From Voacanga thouarsii (Eukaryota > Streptophyta > Magnoliopsida > Gentianales > Apocynaceae), in the NCBI GenBank assembly GCA_026120185.1, contig JANUWF010001636.1, forward strand, positions 1,736,001 through 1,800,000: a stretch of 64,000 nt of DNA, written 5' to 3'. The notes below the pieces were generated by a model that ran no database searches, was not told where the DNA came from, and saw only the letters and a list, made by a program, of their open reading frames with translations. The stretch's first letter is position 1, and every line of letters starts with the position of its first letter. Positions 60,489 through 64,000 of this stretch are shown here, piece after piece. The position numbers and the translations under genes were made by a program.

Positions 60489-62424
60489 CTATTCACATGC
60501 TGGTTTAGTGTCAAAGCTGCTTAAACAGATTGCAAAAGCCTGGAAAGCAGAAAGGGGGTAACGATAATCCATGGTAAAAATGTCTTTTCCAATCTTTCCA
60601 AATTGTAGGATCACTTTCTCTTGTTCTTCAATTGGAATATTCTGTGATGGATCAACAGCAGCGACCAGCTGAAAGTTCTTGACAGAAGCCACCGTAACAC
60701 GTCCTTTGAAGTTCAGGCACCAGCACTGCAGCTGCTCATGCCATCTAGGAGCTTTATTTCTCAAAAGAAGTGGATCCTTGTCATCTTGAATTGATTCTGG
60801 TGGCTCAACAAAATTGGTGGAAGTAGGTTCTTGGTTATTAACTTCAAAAGCTGAAGAGGAAGAGAATTTATGAGCAGGCCAATACACAAATGTTTCTGGA
60901 GTAGGGGCAGTCCCCCCTTCTTCAATTGCAGAGAAGGGAATCTTATGCATAGTGCATTGCATTCTTCTTGGCCCTCTTGTACGAAGAACATTGAGCTCAT
61001 AAGATATAGAAGCAACATTGTACTTGCCAACTGGAAAACTTGGCATTACCTTCTTTGAAGAGAAATTTTTATGTGATTGGCCACTGGAATGAACTAGTGT
61101 GTTGCACAGAGGCTGGGAGTCGTATATTACAAACTTGGTGCCAAGAAAATTGGACCTAAACCATGAGAAGCAAGTTATATGCATGAGAAAATGCAAAGGC
61201 ATAGAGAGAGAGAGAGAGAGAGAAGCAACTTAATGGCCAACCTTAGTTTTCCAGCACAATTATCATTAGCTCGAGAAAAATCATCAGCAGTGAAGGAAAT
61301 TAAAAACTCTGTTTTTGTGGCTCTTCTAACCTTTTTAGCCGCCAACAACAGTTTACTAGCATTCCCTGAAAGTGCTGCAATTATGTTGAACTAATCAGAA
61401 TCATATCTAACTCAGCGGCAGGTATTCAAATTGGTGAGAAAGAAGTTAATTCCAGCAAAACCATATAGCAGAAAACACGTTTAAACCATAGTAGCGGTTA
61501 ACCGAAACTTCAGTTACCAAAATCCAAGATATGAATGCATCGTAATAGGCTTTTCAAGCGAAAAGATAAACACTAGGAAGAAGCCCAATAAATGAGTAAA
61601 TTTCACATGTGAGAGATGAAAAGGAAATAATGCATTAAAGAAAATATAATGCTCATAGCTATTTAGAAGAAAATTAACTGGTGGAAGTATTCTTCCAAAG
61701 TCATAACAATCTAAAAACAACACAAAAGAAGGAAACAAGGACATCATCATTTACCAGGACTCAGCCCAAGATACAAACGAAAAGTTGAAGTAGCCCTTTC
61801 TCTTCGGATAAAGCATTGGATGGGAGAATCTCTTGGTCCAGGCTGATAGAGGTGCAAAGATTAGCCAAAGATGCAGGAGAAAGAAAAAAAAATAAAAAAT
61901 AAAAAATAAAGGAAGAGAAAATTTGTCATTTGCAGTTTAGAATTGAACTAACTTCAATACACAACTTGCAGATGAAGTTCGTAGTTGAACATTATTTCAG
62001 AGCAATTCAAATTTCTCAAAAAAGGATTCAACTTGCATTGGACTGATAAATATAATTTTTTGAAAAACAAATTTACCTGTTTCAGTGACATGGGGAACGT
62101 AAGCAAGCCACATTGTTCAGGAGTCCGGATTACTTCCTTGGTTACTTCTCTCCAGGACCGGCAAACAGCAGCACAAGCCACCACATCTCTTCTAGCAGGC
62201 CACGAGGTCTCGCTGGCCTCTACCCTTCGGATAACGTCAAGAAGTAATTCAGGGGGCAAATTCGCCCACTTGCTTTGTTGCAAATATTGACATGGAGATG
62301 ATGGTGAACTTTCAGGAGCTATATGCGACTTCCCACGACCTAATACACACTTCCTCTCGCTTTTCTTTCTCAAATTGTTCTCCGAACCACAGCTTATCCC
62401 TCTGAGCATGTACTTAAACGACAT
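60489..62424 (-). CDS. TLP6: Tubby-like F-box protein (TLP6-like)
   Basis: SCF subunit and phosphoinositide-binding protein; plant Tubby-like proteins combine an F-box with a C-terminal Tubby domain and can be released from the plasma membrane. Four exons on the minus strand: 62424-62077, 61842-61755, 61374-61242, 61155-60489, all GT-AG, sum 1236 nt and 411 residues. The F-box is at about residues 53-105 ([18 protein letters not shown], then [14 protein letters not shown]). The Tubby domain starts near residue 116 ([19 protein letters not shown]) and ends with the two family signatures [20 protein letters not shown] and SFDTKPACE. The N-terminal [10 protein letters not shown] and the [13 protein letters not shown] stretch match my memory of Arabidopsis TLP6 (At1g47270) best; other TLPs have GKVGKDxF. 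The start is the only ATG giving this N-terminus. A leader intron is likely, since agatcag precedes the ATG by 9 bases. Confidence 0.93.
61203..61223. repeat. (GA)n microsatellite in Tubby-like intron 3
   Basis: About 10 GA units (CT on the sense strand), about 20 nt after the 5' splice site (ctaag|gttggcc) of the third intron. Confidence 0.9.
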
Positions 62425-64000
62425 TCTCTTTGCCTGATCTTTCTTTCCACGAAAATTTCAGAAACCCAATTCGAAAATGTATAAAAGGTCGCTAAAATGG
62501 GGTAATTAGTAACAAAGGCACAGACTCTCCAAAAATCACTTCAAAGAATGCTTCTAATGGTAATTTTTCTGCCAATGTTACGTAAAGATTAGTACATAAC
62601 CTTCTTTTCACAGGAAACTTCTATACCTGCATAAGCCAACACGCTCCTCAAATCTACCTGTCAAAAGATCAAAGCAGGGAAGTCAAGTTTGTAACTTTTC
62701 CGGAATAAACAGTTGAAAGCACTCGTGAAATGTAGATAACTTACAACTTTTACAAACATGCTTCAAAGGAAAGCAGAGAAAGTATTCCCACAAAAAGAAG
62801 CATAAAAAACAGAAGAAATAGTCCATTTTATCATTAAAAAAATACCAAAGAGTTGTTGAGAAAATGTCGCACAAATAACAAGAAAAATCACAAAATTTCC
62901 GCATCCCAGTTTCTCAAACTCGACAATGCTTCCCGGTCAAATGGTAAAGATCAGAAAAAATTGTAAATACTCAAGTGCCCAGTGTTCTCGCAACAACCAA
63001 ACAAACCCATTAACACGATAAAATTCCTCAGGAAAAGCAGAGTGAGAAAGAGATTGAAATTATTCATGCTGATATACTTACAAAGCAGCGTAAGAAATTA
63101 AACACACAGAGGCCAAAGCCTTACGCCAAAAGCCATTCATGTTTCGATGTTTCCCATACACAAAGCACAACCCACATCTGATTTCTAAATACCCCATCGT
63201 CCCCGAAGTTTACGAAGAATATGCCTTTAAAAATTGAAAAATACTACTAAAAAACAAAGCTTAGTAGTATTATATTATTGTATCTGTATGTGCAGCATTT
63301 GCAATGCCTTGGAGAAAACAACAAGTAATTGATGGGAAATGGCAAACGTGCCCTCCGCAAAGGAAGTTCTTTTCTTTCGTGGGTTGTTTGTAGCAGTCGA
63401 AGCTAGTGCAGAATGCAAAACTTAGAGAAGAAACCGCCGCGGCAACCACCGTCACGGGTAGCTACCACCAAAAAGAACCACCGCAAGTGTGTACCGTGCA
63501 GGACTCGCAATCTCGCGTGAGGAATGTGTAATTTAACGACTATTTTCCTTCCTTTTTCGCCAAAGTTTCGTCAGTTTAATCCACCATTGGGTGGTGGACC
63601 TCCGGTGGCCGTGGCCGGGCCTCACGGGCTTTGGACTTTTCGTTATGACTTGTTTGTTTTGTTTATACAAAAAATCCTTGAATCCAAATCCAATTGGCAA
63701 TTGGTTTGTTTTTGGCCCAATCCCTTTTCCTTTTATTTATTTATTTTGACACATATTGAAATAAATAATTTAGGTTTTTTATAGTTGTATCCCTTATTAT
63801 CGACTAATATTACAAATTGACTCAAGATCAGCTTAACTTTTGACCCTTTAAGTATATTTAATTATAATACTAAAAACTTTGAAAAATAATAAGGCTGTAT
63901 TTAGAAAGAAATCCTTCTCAATTTAAGTTGAAATTGTAATTTAAAATAATATTAATTTCTTAAAAGTCATCATATACTCACAACATATTATATTTTCTCT
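62425..64000. other. Tubby-like upstream region and window end
   Basis: The first part (to perhaps 63500) probably holds leader exons and the promoter of the Tubby-like gene. A GC-rich island at about 63435-63520 could be near its transcription start. The rest is AT-rich with no supported gene. The window may cut the promoter of the next gene. Confidence 0.4.

Noticed and set aside
63435..63520. GC-rich island as a new gene near the window end
   Set aside because: No supportable coding exon; more likely the Tubby-like promoter or first leader exon.

Overview
This window looks like nuclear DNA of a flowering plant, most likely a core eudicot. Genes are sparse and intron-rich, separated by long AT-rich intergenic DNA with simple repeats and short retroelement remnants. 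Every recognised protein belongs to a plant family. The species cannot be told from the sequence.

Layout. 1-8.4 kb: gene-free AT-rich DNA with two related inverted-repeat elements (3.0-3.8 and 5.8-6.7 kb). 8.8-10.4 kb (+): an intronless 3-ketoacyl-CoA synthase of the KCS4 type. 12.8-18.3 kb (-): an 18-exon ERD6-like sugar transporter, rebuilt exon by exon to 487 codons. 23.7-27.4 kb (+): a two-exon HhH-GPD DNA glycosylase. 29.1-31.1 kb (+): an acyl-AMP ligase-like enzyme. 31.5-32.8 kb (-): an F-box protein. 36.3-37.1 kb (+): a zinc-finger homeodomain (ZF-HD) factor. 41.7 kb (+): tRNA-Ala(AGC). 42.5-44.1 kb (-): a RADIALIS-like SANT/MYB protein. 48.7-49.75 kb: a TRIM-like mini-retroelement and a copia-type solo LTR with a perfect 5-bp target duplication. 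50.1-52.7 kb (+): a PPR protein of the NFD5 type. 53.7-54.8 kb (-): a CBS-pair protein. 55.4-60.0 kb (+): a tandem family of Ser/Thr/Pro-rich proteins, two short decayed copies and one long copy with a single in-frame TGA. 60.5-62.4 kb (-): a Tubby-like F-box protein (TLP6 type).

The order KCS4 / ERD6-like / glycosylase / ZHD / RADIALIS-like / NFD5 matches, from remembered locus names, two duplicated Arabidopsis chromosome 1 blocks (around At1g19440-19520 and At1g75220-75250). The CBS/TLP6 pair matches At1g47270-47271. This looks like an ancestral gene order that Arabidopsis lost in pieces after genome duplication. The genes share no pathway: cuticular lipid elongation, vacuolar sugar export, DNA repair, transcription and organelle RNA biology sit together through shared ancestry.

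I saw no novel defence or enzyme system. The strongest unusual signals are a GC-AG intron next to a CT microsatellite, two very small last coding exons behind long introns, the solo LTR about 325 bp upstream of the PPR gene, the TRIM, the tandem Ser/Thr/Pro-rich family with its CpG-type nonsense codon, and the paired inverted-repeat elements.
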